Positions 53,554 through 61,491 of a DNA stretch of 64,000 nt are shown here, piece after piece. Numbering within the stretch: position 1 is the stretch's first letter; each line of letters opens with the position of its first letter. The position numbers and the translations under genes were made by a program. This stretch comes from Streptomyces sp. MMG1533 (GTDB lineage: Bacteria > Actinomycetota > Actinomycetes > Streptomycetales > Streptomycetaceae), in NCBI RefSeq assembly GCF_001279775.1, contig NZ_LGDG01000237.1, positions 109,417 through 173,416 on the forward strand, in the 5' to 3' direction. Below the pieces are notes generated by a model that saw nothing but the letters and a program-made list of their open reading frames with translations, was not told the origin of the DNA and did not search any database.

Positions 53554-55248
53554 ATGGAGGACTCTACGTCCCCCAGCTCCACGAACACCTCCCCGACCGG
53601 CTGGCCCACTCCCGCGATCCCCGGCGAGGGCGTCCCCTGGCGCCGCAGGGATCAGGCGGACACACGGTCCCCGGCGTCGGGGACCGTCGAGCACTCGGCG
53701 GATGTGGAAGCACACGGGGACCGTCCCCAGCCATCTGCTGATGCCACTCTTGGGGATCCCCGCGACGTGCCCGCTGCTCGGTCCCCGCACGTCCCGGTCC
53801 CCGTATCGACATCCGGCGCAAACCCGCAGGTCAGCGGTGACAAAATGGGGACCGGTCCCCAAGAGGCTGCAGTTGCACCAGGGGACGGCAGTGGGGACCG
53901 TGATCACGGTCCCCACCAGTCGCTGGGGACTGACAACCCCGTGGCGGGAACCGCCCAGCAGGAGGGGACCGGTCCCGTCGACGCACGGGGACCGGATCAC
54001 GGGACCGGCTCCCGGCCTCCTCGGGGACCGGCAGCCCCTGGGGAACGGGGTTCCGGTGAGGGTGCGGAACTGCTGGATGAGCTACGGGCGGCGATCGGCA
54101 AGTACGTCGTGCTGCCCAGTGACGAGGCGCTGACAGCAGTCACCCTGTGGGTGGCGGCCACGCACATCCAGACCGTTCTGCAGCACGCGCCGCGTCTAGC
54201 GGTCGTCGGCCCGACGAAGGGCTGCGGCAAGTCCCGGGTGCTGGACGTGCTCCACGAGACCGTCCACCAGCCGATCATGACGGTGAACATGTCCACGGCG
54301 GTGCTCTTCCGCGTCATCGGCAAGAACCCGCGCACGATCCTGGTGGACGAGGCCGACACCATCTTCAGCAAGGCCGGCGACAACGAGGAACTGCGCGGCC
54401 TGCTGAACGCCGGACACCAGCGCAACCGGCCCGCCTGGCGCATCTCCGGTCCGGAGCACAAGCCGACCCCGTATCCGACCTTCGCCATGGCTGCACTGGC
54501 CTCGATCGGCGACCTCCCCGACACGATCACGGACCGGGCGGTCGTGCTCCGCATGCAAAAGCGCAAGCCGGGCGAGAAGGTGACCCCGTTCCGCTCGCGC
54601 TACGCCACACCGGAGCTGAACACACTGCGGGACAAGCTGGCCGCCTGGCTGGGACCGCTGCGCGGCACGGCCGGCCGCATGGCGCCGACCATGCCGGTGG
54701 AGGACCGGGCGGCGGACACCTGGGAGCCGCTGGTCATCATCGCCGACCTGGCCGGCGGCCACTGGCCCGCCCGTGTCCGTGCGGCCTGCGTGGCGATGAC
54801 CCGGTTCGAGGCCGTACAGGACGAGCAGACCAACCTGAAGACGCGGCTGCTGCGCGATATCCACCGCATCTTCGAGGCACACGGCAACCCCGAAGCTCTG
54901 TCCTCCCTGGATCTGGTCACCGCCCTGCTCCAGGACCCCGACGCACCCTGGGCAGAGCACGGCGCCAACGGGCTCAACGCCTACCACCTGGGCAGAATGC
55001 TGCGGGACTTCGGCATCCGCCCGGCCAACTACCGGTTCGACAAGGGCAGGCAGGCCAAGGGGTACTCCCGTAACCGGTTCCTCGACAGCTGGGCCCGCCA
55101 CTGCCCCGACCTCGCCGAGACGGCACCCGCCCCCGCGCACGACGCCACGCCCGCGCGCCCGGCCCAGGGCAAGCCGCCCACCGCACCGGCGGCCCAGCTG
55201 CCCATCGGCCCGCCCGGCGGCCCCGCCGGCCCCAAACGCGCCCACTGA
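53554..55248 (+). CDS. DUF3631 P-loop replication-type protein
   Basis: 564 aa. Residues 1-165 are disordered (Gly, Pro, Thr, Asp). Then an ATPase core: Walker A VVGPTKGCGKSRVLDVL (~223-239), Walker B RTILVDEADTIFSKAG, and sensor-like ALASIGDLPDTITDRAVVL. The DUF3631 region follows (GGHWPARVRAACVAMTRFE, and YHLGRMLRDFGIRP winged helix). Such proteins replace primase-helicases in mobile elements. ATG 53554 has GGAGAGG upstream. Its 5' coding DNA is full of palindromes. Confidence 0.8.
   Translation: MEDSTSPSSTNTSPTGWPTPAIPGEGVPWRRRDQADTRSPASGTVEHSADVEAHGDRPQPSADATLGDPRDVPAARSPHVPVPVSTSGANPQVSGDKMGTGPQEAAVAPGDGSGDRDHGPHQSLGTDNPVAGTAQQEGTGPVDARGPDHGTGSRPPRGPAAPGERGSGEGAELLDELRAAIGKYVVLPSDEALTAVTLWVAATHIQTVLQHAPRLAVVGPTKGCGKSRVLDVLHETVHQPIMTVNMSTAVLFRVIGKNPRTILVDEADTIFSKAGDNEELRGLLNAGHQRNRPAWRISGPEHKPTPYPTFAMAALASIGDLPDTITDRAVVLRMQKRKPGEKVTPFRSRYATPELNTLRDKLAAWLGPLRGTAGRMAPTMPVEDRAADTWEPLVIIADLAGGHWPARVRAACVAMTRFEAVQDEQTNLKTRLLRDIHRIFEAHGNPEALSSLDLVTALLQDPDAPWAEHGANGLNAYHLGRMLRDFGIRPANYRFDKGRQAKGYSRNRFLDSWARHCPDLAETAPAPAHDATPARPAQGKPPTAPAAQLPIGPPGGPAGPKRAH
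53665..54030. repeat. Cluster of GGGGACC palindromes inside the DUF3631 gene
   Basis: About a dozen copies of GGGGACC/GGTCCCC in both orientations lie in 366 bp. Notable are CGGTCCCC-N6-GGGGACCG (53665-53686), GGGGACCGTCCCC (53716-53728), CGGTCCCC direct repeats (53779, 53795), GGGGACCGGTCCCC (53847-53860), a 26-bp perfect palindrome (53891-53916, centre GACCGTGATCACGGTC), GGGGACCGGTCCC (53964-53976) and single copies near 53987 and 54023. They coincide with the disordered N-terminus. Candidate replication origin or operator array. Confidence 0.75.
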
Positions 55249-55274
55249 CCCGCCTCCCCCTGGGTCCGTATCAC

Positions 55275-55396
55275 TGCGTCGCATCCGTCCCCGCGCAGGT
55301 CAGCGCGGGGACGGATGTCCTCACCGGGACGGACATCTCCGTACCTGCCCACATGTCCGTACCTGTGCTGACCAGGCATGGGACGCATGCGACGCA
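55275..55396. other. Candidate oriT with nested inverted repeats
   Basis: Just upstream of mobC. CATCCGTCCCCGCGC (55282-55296) pairs perfectly with 55303-55317 around a 6-nt loop. TGCGTCGCATCCGTCCC (55275-55291) also pairs at 16 of 17 positions with 55380-55396, so two alternative folds share an arm. GATGTCC-N10-GGACATC spans 55314-55337, and TCCGTACCTG is repeated at 55338 and 55356. Structured repeats next to relaxase genes are typical of transfer origins. Confidence 0.6.
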
Positions 55397-55436
55397 CGTG
55401 ACACATCTCCTGCCCCCTCAGCACCGGAGCACCCCC

Positions 55437-56045
55437 ATGCACGAACAGCACCACAAACGCCCCATGGCTCAACAGCAGACGCACACCACCCCAGCCCCAG
55501 ACAGCGCAGCAAGTTGTCGGGTAAGGAGTCCTTGCCCGGCCCCCGCCCCAGGGGAGGCGGAGGCATCCTGCGCCGAGGCGGCGCCGGAGTCGGCCGGCCC
55601 AGGGGAGCCGACCGAGGGAGGGGCCGTCGAGCCGTCGTCGAACGCGCCGCAAAACTCCGCGCCGCGTCGTCGTCTGCGTGACAAGCAGCAGCGTGAGCGC
55701 CGCGTTCATCCCCGCTACAACGACGACGAGTTCGAGCTCGTCCAGAAGGCTGCTGCCCTGAGCCGCATGGCAGCAGGCGGCTACGTCGCCGAGTGCTCGC
55801 TCGCCGCCGCCCGCGCCGACGACCCCACTGCGGCGGTGGCCGACTACCGCGCCACGGTGAAGGCGCTCATGGCCGCCAACGGACAGCTCGGCAAGGTCGG
55901 CAGCAACCTCAACCAGCTCACCTGGCACCTCCACCAGGACGGCGCCTGGCCCCACCCCGAGACCGTCCAGCGACTCCTGGACCGCGTCGAGGTATCCGTC
56001 GCCGAGCTGGACGCCGCTATCGCCCAGGTCATGGAGGGGCGGTGA
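55437..56045 (+). CDS. mobC: MobC-like relaxosome protein
   Basis: 202 aa. A disordered Pro/Ala-rich N-terminus precedes the MobC core (HPRYNDDEFELVQKAAALSR, GGYVAECSL, NGQLGKVGSNLNQLTWHLHQ). It helps the relaxase bind and open oriT. ATG 55437 has GGAGC 7 nt upstream. The relaxase gene begins 4 nt after its stop. Confidence 0.85.
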   Translation: MHEQHHKRPMAQQQTHTTPAPDSAASCRVRSPCPAPAPGEAEASCAEAAPESAGPGEPTEGGAVEPSSNAPQNSAPRRRLRDKQQRERRVHPRYNDDEFELVQKAAALSRMAAGGYVAECSLAAARADDPTAAVADYRATVKALMAANGQLGKVGSNLNQLTWHLHQDGAWPHPETVQRLLDRVEVSVAELDAAIAQVMEGR

Positions 56046-56049
56046 GCCA

Positions 56050-57747
56050 TTGATACCCAAGATCATCCTCGGTCGGGGCACCACGCGTGGCCTGATCCAC
56101 TACCTGTACGGCAAGGGTGACGCGAACGAGCACGTCGATCCGCACCTGGTGGCGTCCTGGAACGGCTTCGCCCCCGACCCCGGCCGCAGCCCCCACCGCG
56201 ACCCCCGAGAGGTGGAGAAGCAGCTCGCCGCACAACTCGACCAGCCTGTCCGGATGCTCGGTGACCGCGCGCCGGAGACCACCTTCTGGCACTGCCCGGT
56301 CCGCGCCGCGCCCGAGGACCCGATCTTGACCGACGCCCAGTGGGCCGAGATCGCCCGCCGGATCCTGGGCGCCGCTGGCATCGCCCCCGACGGGGACGAG
56401 GAAGCCTGCCGCTGGGTAGCCGTCCGCCACGCCGACGACCACATCCACATCGCCGCCACCCTCGTGCGCCAGGACGGCCGCCGCCCCCAGCGCGACCACG
56501 ACATGCGCGCCGTACAAAAGGAGGCCCGCCAGATTGAAATCGACTACGGGCTCCGGCGGTTGAAGGATGGCGACGGCACCGCTGCCAAGCGTCCCACCAG
56601 CAAGGAGCACTTCAAGGCCAAGCGTCTGGGCCAGGACGCCACCGCTCGTGAGGTACTGCGCTTGCGGGTGCGCCGTGCGGTCGCCGCGGCGGCCGACGAG
56701 GTCGAGTTCTTCTCTCTGCTGGAGGCGACCGGCGTGGACGTGCGCCTCAAACTCGCTCCCTCCGGCGACGCGCTCGGCTGCAACTTCGCCCTGCCCGGCA
56801 ACGTGAACGAGGAAGGCGACCCGGTGTGGTTCGCGGGCTCCACCCTCGCCCCTGACCTCTCCCTGCCCAAGATCCGCGAACGCCTCGCCACCACCAGCCC
56901 CGAGCCGGCCACCATCCAGCCTGGCAACCCGTGGCACCAGGCCACCGCCGCCACCGCACGCATCCCCCACCACCTCACGAAAGGCGACGAGCAGACGGCC
57001 CAGGGCCAACTCGTCGCGCTCGGCGCGACGCTGGACCTGCTGCCCGTCATGGCACCGACCGCGGCGCGGGCCGAAGTCGAACAAGCCGCCGCTGCCTTCG
57101 AGCGCGCCACCCGCTCCCGCATCGCCGCCGACCTCGACAGCACCCGCGCCCTGCGCCGCAGCATCCAGACCATCTGGCGCGAGAGGCCACAGGACAGTGA
57201 CGGCACCGGGCTCATCATGCTCCTGGACGCCGCACTCACCGCGGTCGCCGTCGCGCTGCACTGGCACCGCACCCGCCAGCACGCCCAGCAGGAGGCGGCA
57301 GCCGAACAGGCGCTCCTCCACCTGCAGACCGCGTACGCGCAGACCGCCGAGCCCGTCCTGGTCGGCCTCGCCAGCCGGGCACCCGGCCCGCAGACCAAGC
57401 GCCGCTTCGCCCACCACCTTCAGGATGTGGTTCCGGAGCACGCCGAGCGCATCCTCAACGACCCCGCTTGGGACGCACTCGCCACCGTGCTCGCCGAGGC
57501 AGAGGCAGCAGGACACAACGCAGCCACCGTCCTCGGCCAAGCGCTGCACCAACGTGCCCTGGACGACGCCCGCAGTCCCGCCCGCGCGCTGACCTGGCGT
57601 GTCCGCCGCCTCGGCGAGCGCCACGTTCCCGGTCCTTGGGCCCAGGCAGCCAGGGCCCACAGTGCCATGCAACGGCCCAGCGTGCCGGTCCACCCCGCTG
57701 CTGCCATTGCTCGGCCACCGCAGGGGTCACCGAAACGGCTGCGCTGA
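56050..57747 (+). CDS. Relaxase/mobilization nuclease
   Basis: 565 aa. The N-terminal relaxase domain starts IPKIILGRGTTRGLIHYLYG; motif III is HADDHIHIAATLV (HxDxHxH metal site). A catalytic Tyr for motif I may be Tyr18 or Tyr20. The C-terminal half is helical and rich in Ala. It nicks oriT and leads the DNA strand to the recipient. TTG 56050 is the start. Its stop abuts the stop of the convergent flavoprotein gene (TGATCA). Confidence 0.85.
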   Translation: MIPKIILGRGTTRGLIHYLYGKGDANEHVDPHLVASWNGFAPDPGRSPHRDPREVEKQLAAQLDQPVRMLGDRAPETTFWHCPVRAAPEDPILTDAQWAEIARRILGAAGIAPDGDEEACRWVAVRHADDHIHIAATLVRQDGRRPQRDHDMRAVQKEARQIEIDYGLRRLKDGDGTAAKRPTSKEHFKAKRLGQDATAREVLRLRVRRAVAAAADEVEFFSLLEATGVDVRLKLAPSGDALGCNFALPGNVNEEGDPVWFAGSTLAPDLSLPKIRERLATTSPEPATIQPGNPWHQATAATARIPHHLTKGDEQTAQGQLVALGATLDLLPVMAPTAARAEVEQAAAAFERATRSRIAADLDSTRALRRSIQTIWRERPQDSDGTGLIMLLDAALTAVAVALHWHRTRQHAQQEAAAEQALLHLQTAYAQTAEPVLVGLASRAPGPQTKRRFAHHLQDVVPEHAERILNDPAWDALATVLAEAEAAGHNAATVLGQALHQRALDDARSPARALTWRVRRLGERHVPGPWAQAARAHSAMQRPSVPVHPAAAIARPPQGSPKRLR

Positions 57748-58293
57748 TCAGGCGGGGGCGGACAGCTTGGGCGCAAGGAGCTCCAGGGCTTCCTCCCAGC
57801 GGTAGCGGTCGGCCCCGCCGCCGGCCTTTGGCCGGTGCGGTTCGTACGAGCCGATCAGGACGCCCATCTCGCGTAGCCGTTCCAGACTCTGGCGGTACGC
57901 GGGGTGGGCGGCCTGGGCTGAGTTCAGGTACGGCAGCACGGCGACCGGGATGTCCATGGCGGGTGCTTCGCACAGGACGCCCAGGGCGAGATTGTCGGAA
58001 ATCCCGGCGGCCCACTTGTTGATGGTGTTGAAGCTGGCCGGGGCGACCGCCATCGCGTCCGCGGGCCGGGTCGGGCGCGGTTCGCCCGGTGATCGCCAGG
58101 CCGAGCGGATGGGGCGGCCGGTCTGGGTCTCGACCACCTCCGCGTCGAGGAAGCCGAGTCCTTGTGGGGTGGCAATGACGCCGACGTCCCAGTGCCGTTC
58201 CTGTGCTGCGGTGATCAGCTTGCCGACGTCGGCGGCGACCCCGGCCGCGCAGACCACGATCTGTAGGAACGGCTTGTCGGGCTGATCACTCAC
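57748..58293 (-). CDS. HFCD-family flavoprotein
   Basis: 181 aa. Rossmann-like LQIVVCAAGVAADVGKLI and the FMN-binding APASFNTINKWAAGISDNLA match the phosphopantothenoylcysteine-decarboxylase/EpiD/UbiX superfamily. The catalytic His of this fold is not obvious. GTG 58293 overlaps the XRE stop by 4 nt. This XRE-flavoprotein pair recurs in actinobacterial accessory regions; the real reaction is unknown. Confidence 0.75.
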   Translation of the reverse strand: MSDQPDKPFLQIVVCAAGVAADVGKLITAAQERHWDVGVIATPQGLGFLDAEVVETQTGRPIRSAWRSPGEPRPTRPADAMAVAPASFNTINKWAAGISDNLALGVLCEAPAMDIPVAVLPYLNSAQAAHPAYRQSLERLREMGVLIGSYEPHRPKAGGGADRYRWEEALELLAPKLSAPA

Positions 58294-59561
58294 GCGGGCA
58301 CTCCCAGTTGACGGCTGAAGTGGTGCAGTTCGGGCAGTGCCCGGCGGCGGTCGCGGGCTGCCATGTCGGCGACCAGTTCGCGTACGGCCGGGCGGCGGAT
58401 GTCCTGTGCCGCGCAGCTCTCGGCGATGCGCAGGGCCTGGTAGCCCTCGGCGAGCCTGCCCTGCTGACTGTAGGCGCGGGCGGTCTCCACCCACAGCGCG
58501 GCCCGGCGCTCGGGGACAGGAATGTGCCGCCGCATGAGCGGCCGTGCGGTTTCCAGGGCGATGCCGGCGTCACCGAAGGAGACTGCTGCGCTGATCTCGT
58601 GGAGTGCGACGTTGGTGGGGCTGAAGTTCGCCCAGGCGTCCGGCCGGTCGAAGGAGACGTAGCGAGCGACTTCCTTGGCTTCGGCGAGGAAGTCCTGGGT
58701 GGTGTCGCGGTCGCCGTTTCTGCTGGCGGCGGTCGCCCCGCGGAGCAACAGCAGACCAACCGCTGCCAGGTACCGGGGCGAGCGCCGGTCGTAGGAGCCG
58801 GTGAGCTGGTCGGCAGTGTGGCGGACCATGTTCACGGCCTGGGCCGTGTGCTTCTCCCGCACGAGGACGTGAGCGTGAACGCGGACACTGGCGGCGAGTA
58901 CGACAGGATCCTCGGACCGTTCCGCCTCGGCCATGGCCCGACCGGCCGCGAGCCAGGCGTTGCCCTGATCGGCCCGCTTCAGCAACAGGCTCACCGACGT
59001 CTGGTAGGCGGTCGCGAGCAGCCCGGACACCTCCGCCGAGCCGGATGAGCCTCCGACGGCCTGACGCAGGTCGGCGATCAGACCCGGCAAGGTCTGCTCC
59101 AGTTCCGCGTAGTCGCACGTGCAGAACATCCGGCGTACGGCCCGTGCCCGGTCCCGCAGCTCGTCGAGGCCCAGGGCTCGCCCGGTAGCCGCGGGGCTCG
59201 TGCCTGGCAACAGGACTTGGATCAGGTCGTGATGTGCCGCGCTCGACGACGGCGGAGCCGCGAGCGCGGCGACGCTCGCGGCAAGGAAGGTACGGCGGTG
59301 CATGTCCTCTGTTCCGGGCTCGGCGGGGCTGGCATCAGAAGCGGCGGCGAGGCCGAGACGTTGCGGCGGAATCTCCAGCACCTGCGCGATCTCGCGCAGC
59401 ACTCGCACGTCCTCGGTACCCCTGCCGCTCTCCAGGCGGCTCACCTTCGACTGGTGATACCCAAGCGCGGCGGCAACGTCCCTCTGCGAGCGCCGCTGTA
59501 ACACGCGTGCCTGACGGATCACTTCGCCGATCCGTCTCGCTTCACTCTGTGCCTCGGCCAT
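58290..59561 (-). CDS. XRE-family regulator with TPR-like C-terminal region
   Basis: 423 aa. Helix-turn-helix at residues ~10-65 (VIRQARVLQRRSQRDVAAAL, GYHQSKVSRLESGRGTEDVR). A Tat-like RRTFLAASVAALAAPP segment sits mid-chain but is common in this family and probably cytosolic. Residues ~150-420 form TPR-like helical pairs. ATG 59561 was chosen; GTG 59570 is also possible. It faces the operon on the right and likely controls it through GTGATGCAG sites. Confidence 0.85.
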   Translation of the reverse strand: MAEAQSEARRIGEVIRQARVLQRRSQRDVAAALGYHQSKVSRLESGRGTEDVRVLREIAQVLEIPPQRLGLAAASDASPAEPGTEDMHRRTFLAASVAALAAPPSSSAAHHDLIQVLLPGTSPAATGRALGLDELRDRARAVRRMFCTCDYAELEQTLPGLIADLRQAVGGSSGSAEVSGLLATAYQTSVSLLLKRADQGNAWLAAGRAMAEAERSEDPVVLAASVRVHAHVLVREKHTAQAVNMVRHTADQLTGSYDRRSPRYLAAVGLLLLRGATAASRNGDRDTTQDFLAEAKEVARYVSFDRPDAWANFSPTNVALHEISAAVSFGDAGIALETARPLMRRHIPVPERRAALWVETARAYSQQGRLAEGYQALRIAESCAAQDIRRPAVRELVADMAARDRRRALPELHHFSRQLGVPA

Positions 59562-59631
59562 CTGTGCCACGGCCCCTTCTGCCGTCGCCGATCCTGCCTG
59601 CTCAACCGAGAGTAACCGAACGGCATTTGGC

Positions 59632-59662
59632 AGTGATGCAGCTCCTGCATAAGTGATGCAGC
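59632..59662. promoter_or_regulatory. Paired AGTGATGCAGC sites in the XRE/HATPase promoter
   Basis: AGTGATGCAGC occurs at 59632-59642 and 59652-59662, exactly 20 bp apart (two helical turns, same DNA face). They overlap a perfect dyad ATGCAG-N3-CTGCAT (59636-59650). The place between divergent genes suits an XRE operator. Confidence 0.6.
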
Positions 59663-59736
59663 CCCGGCACACCGACTGGTTCCGCTTACCTCCGGAGCGG
59701 TTGCGTGGAGTGGCCGAACCGACCAGGAGGCCGCTC

Positions 59737-60168
59737 ATGGAAGCGCATCACATCCGGATTCCCGTCTCCGGCACGCCAGCTGCCGCAGCGTCCGCGCGCC
59801 AGCAGCTCGCGGACGGGATACGAACTTTCGGCGCCTTCCTCGGCCCCGAACTCCAGGACGCGGCAGAGCTGGTGGCCGCAGAGCTCATCGCGAACGCGGT
59901 CCGGCACGCAAACGGCGGCCCGATCACGGCCGGCGCCTGCCTGAGCGACAAGGGACTGCGGATCGAGGTGAACGACGCCAACCCCGCTGTCCCACAGGTC
60001 CGACTGTCGGATGTGGACGAGGAAGGCGGACGCGGGCTGTTCCTCGTCGCAGCACTCGCGGACCGCCACGGCTTCGATCCGCTGCCGCCCGGCAAACGCT
60101 GCTGGGCCGAGTTCAAGGTCAGCACCCCACTACCCACTGCATCACACCTGCCCCTGCAGAGGAGTTGA
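59737..60168 (+). CDS. HATPase-domain protein (anti-sigma/SpoIIAB-like)
   Basis: 143 aa GHKL ATPase fold: N-box AELVAAELIANAVRHANGGP, G1 IEVNDANPAVPQ and G2 DEEGGRGLFLVAALADRHG. Such single-domain kinases act as anti-sigma factors or on anti-anti-sigma proteins in Streptomyces. ATG 59737 has AGGAGG upstream. First gene of the rightward operon; 3 nt separate it from the next start. Confidence 0.88.
   Translation: MEAHHIRIPVSGTPAAAASARQQLADGIRTFGAFLGPELQDAAELVAAELIANAVRHANGGPITAGACLSDKGLRIEVNDANPAVPQVRLSDVDEEGGRGLFLVAALADRHGFDPLPPGKRCWAEFKVSTPLPTASHLPLQRS
60138..60146 (-). promoter_or_regulatory. Third GTGATGCAG site, before the MurA-like gene
   Basis: CTGCATCAC is the reverse complement of the core of the two sites near 59.64 kb. 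It lies inside the 3' end of the HATPase gene, 26 nt upstream of the MurA-like start. Confidence 0.4.
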
Positions 60169-60171
60169 CCG

Positions 60172-61491
60172 TTGACAGCCGTACGAATTCCCCCCGTCGC
60201 CGCAGAAGTGGTCGCCGTGCGACCCGGCAGCCCACTCGCCGGCTCCATCACCGTCGACGGCTCCAAGAACGCGGCCCTGCCCCTGCTGGCCGCCGCCGCG
60301 GCCCTGCACCGCCCGGTGCATCTGAGCAACGTCCCGTCGAACACGGACGTCGAGACCATGCTCGCCCTGCTCCAACAGGCCGGCTGGCACACGGCCCGTC
60401 CGGTCAGCGATCCGCACACCATCGTGATCCTGCCGAGCGACAAGCCCCAGCCAGGCCCCGATCCCGAGGTCGCCGCCCGCATCCGGGCCTCGTACTACCT
60501 CGTACCGGCCCTGCTCGGCGCGTCCGGGCGAGCCCGGCTGCCCTGGCCGGGAGGCTGCCGGATCGGGGAACGCGGGATGGAGCAGCACTTCAACGTCTAC
60601 GAGCGCTTCGGTGACCGCACAACGGTCGATGGACGCGGCTACCTCGTGGAAGCAGCCACTGGTGGGACCGGAACCGTGTCCGTGGTGCTGCCATTCCGCT
60701 CTCGTGGGGCGAGCGTCGCTGCGCTCCTGCGCGCGGTCGTAGCCGGCCGGCCCCTGCGCCTTGGCCACCCCAATCTCTCGCCTGAAGTGATCAGCGTCGT
60801 AGAGGCGTTGCAGGTGGCGGGATGGGAGTGCCAGGTCAGTGAGTCCGTCCTGACGCTGTCACCACCCACTGCCGTCCCGACGGAGACCACCGTCTGGTCG
60901 GTGCCCGGCGACAAGGTCGAAGCCGGGACCCTGGCCTGTGCGGTCGCGGCGACCGGCGGGGACGCACGCATCTGTGGCGTACGCGGCGACGACGTCGCTC
61001 CCCTGGTCTCCGCCTTGAACTGGCTCGGAGTCCCCGCCGACGCCGAGGGCGATGCTCTCACCATCCGGGCCCACGACGCCGAGCCGACCGGGCGATCGCT
61101 GCGCGCCATCGCCTCCCTCTCCCCCGACGGCTTGGACGCCGATTTCGAACCACCGCTGATGGCCCTCGCCCTCGGTCTGCCTGGCACTCACCGGTTCGCC
61201 GACACCATCAACCCCGGCCGTCACGGCAACCTGCTCCCCCAGCTCGCCCGCCTCGGCGCCGAGATCCACGAGCTCTCGCCCACCGAATGCCGCCTCACCG
61301 GACCGCAGCAGCTGACCGGCGCCGGCGTGGAGGCCACCGACATCCGCACGGGCTCGGCCCTGCTCATCGCCGGCCTCACAGCGAGCGGCGTCACCACCCT
61401 CGGCGGCCTCGAACAGCTCCGGCGCGGCCACGCCGACCTGCCCACCAAACTGCACGCCCTGGGCGCCGACATCTGCGAGGTCACTCCATGA
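60172..61491 (+). CDS. MurA-like enolpyruvyl transferase
   Basis: 439 aa, full EPSP-synthase fold. MurA hallmarks are kept: GSKNAALPLL (Lys/Asn), PGGCRIGERGMEQH (the fosfomycin-site Cys), DGLDADFEPPLMAL (general-base Asp), ATDIRTGSALLIAGL (Arg) and LRRGHADLPTKL (Arg). The loop after GGCRIG differs from MurA (GMEQH for PVD-x-H), hinting at another acceptor. Related NikO/PolA enzymes transfer enolpyruvate from PEP to UMP. TTG 60172 has GGAG upstream. Cell-wall MurA is the alternative role. Confidence 0.85.
   Translation: MTAVRIPPVAAEVVAVRPGSPLAGSITVDGSKNAALPLLAAAAALHRPVHLSNVPSNTDVETMLALLQQAGWHTARPVSDPHTIVILPSDKPQPGPDPEVAARIRASYYLVPALLGASGRARLPWPGGCRIGERGMEQHFNVYERFGDRTTVDGRGYLVEAATGGTGTVSVVLPFRSRGASVAALLRAVVAGRPLRLGHPNLSPEVISVVEALQVAGWECQVSESVLTLSPPTAVPTETTVWSVPGDKVEAGTLACAVAATGGDARICGVRGDDVAPLVSALNWLGVPADAEGDALTIRAHDAEPTGRSLRAIASLSPDGLDADFEPPLMALALGLPGTHRFADTINPGRHGNLLPQLARLGAEIHELSPTECRLTGPQQLTGAGVEATDIRTGSALLIAGLTASGVTTLGGLEQLRRGHADLPTKLHALGADICEVTP

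Larger units (their letters stand above)
46694..57747. mobile_element. Integrative mobilizable element, boundaries uncertain
   Basis: Tyrosine integrase, excisionase-like protein, DUF3631 replication-type protein, candidate oriT, MobC and relaxase occur in one block, with an integrase fragment and a probable defence gene on its left. The base composition of the 47.2-51.0 kb gene is visibly lower in GC than the backbone. No TraB/FtsK or type IV secretion gene is visible, so transfer would need a helper. Left limit is set at the 11-bp repeats; the right limit may lie beyond the window. Confidence 0.6.

Noticed and set aside
53095..54000. Minus-strand open frame opposite the excisionase and DUF3631 genes
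   Set aside because: It is antisense to a recognised helix-turn-helix and to the palindrome-rich region; the Arg/Gly-rich product is typical of shadow frames.
60172..61491. Housekeeping MurA
   Set aside because: The catalytic residues are MurA-like, but its place in a coupled operon with nucleotide enzymes, and an altered loop after the active Cys, make a specialised role more likely. Not fully excluded.
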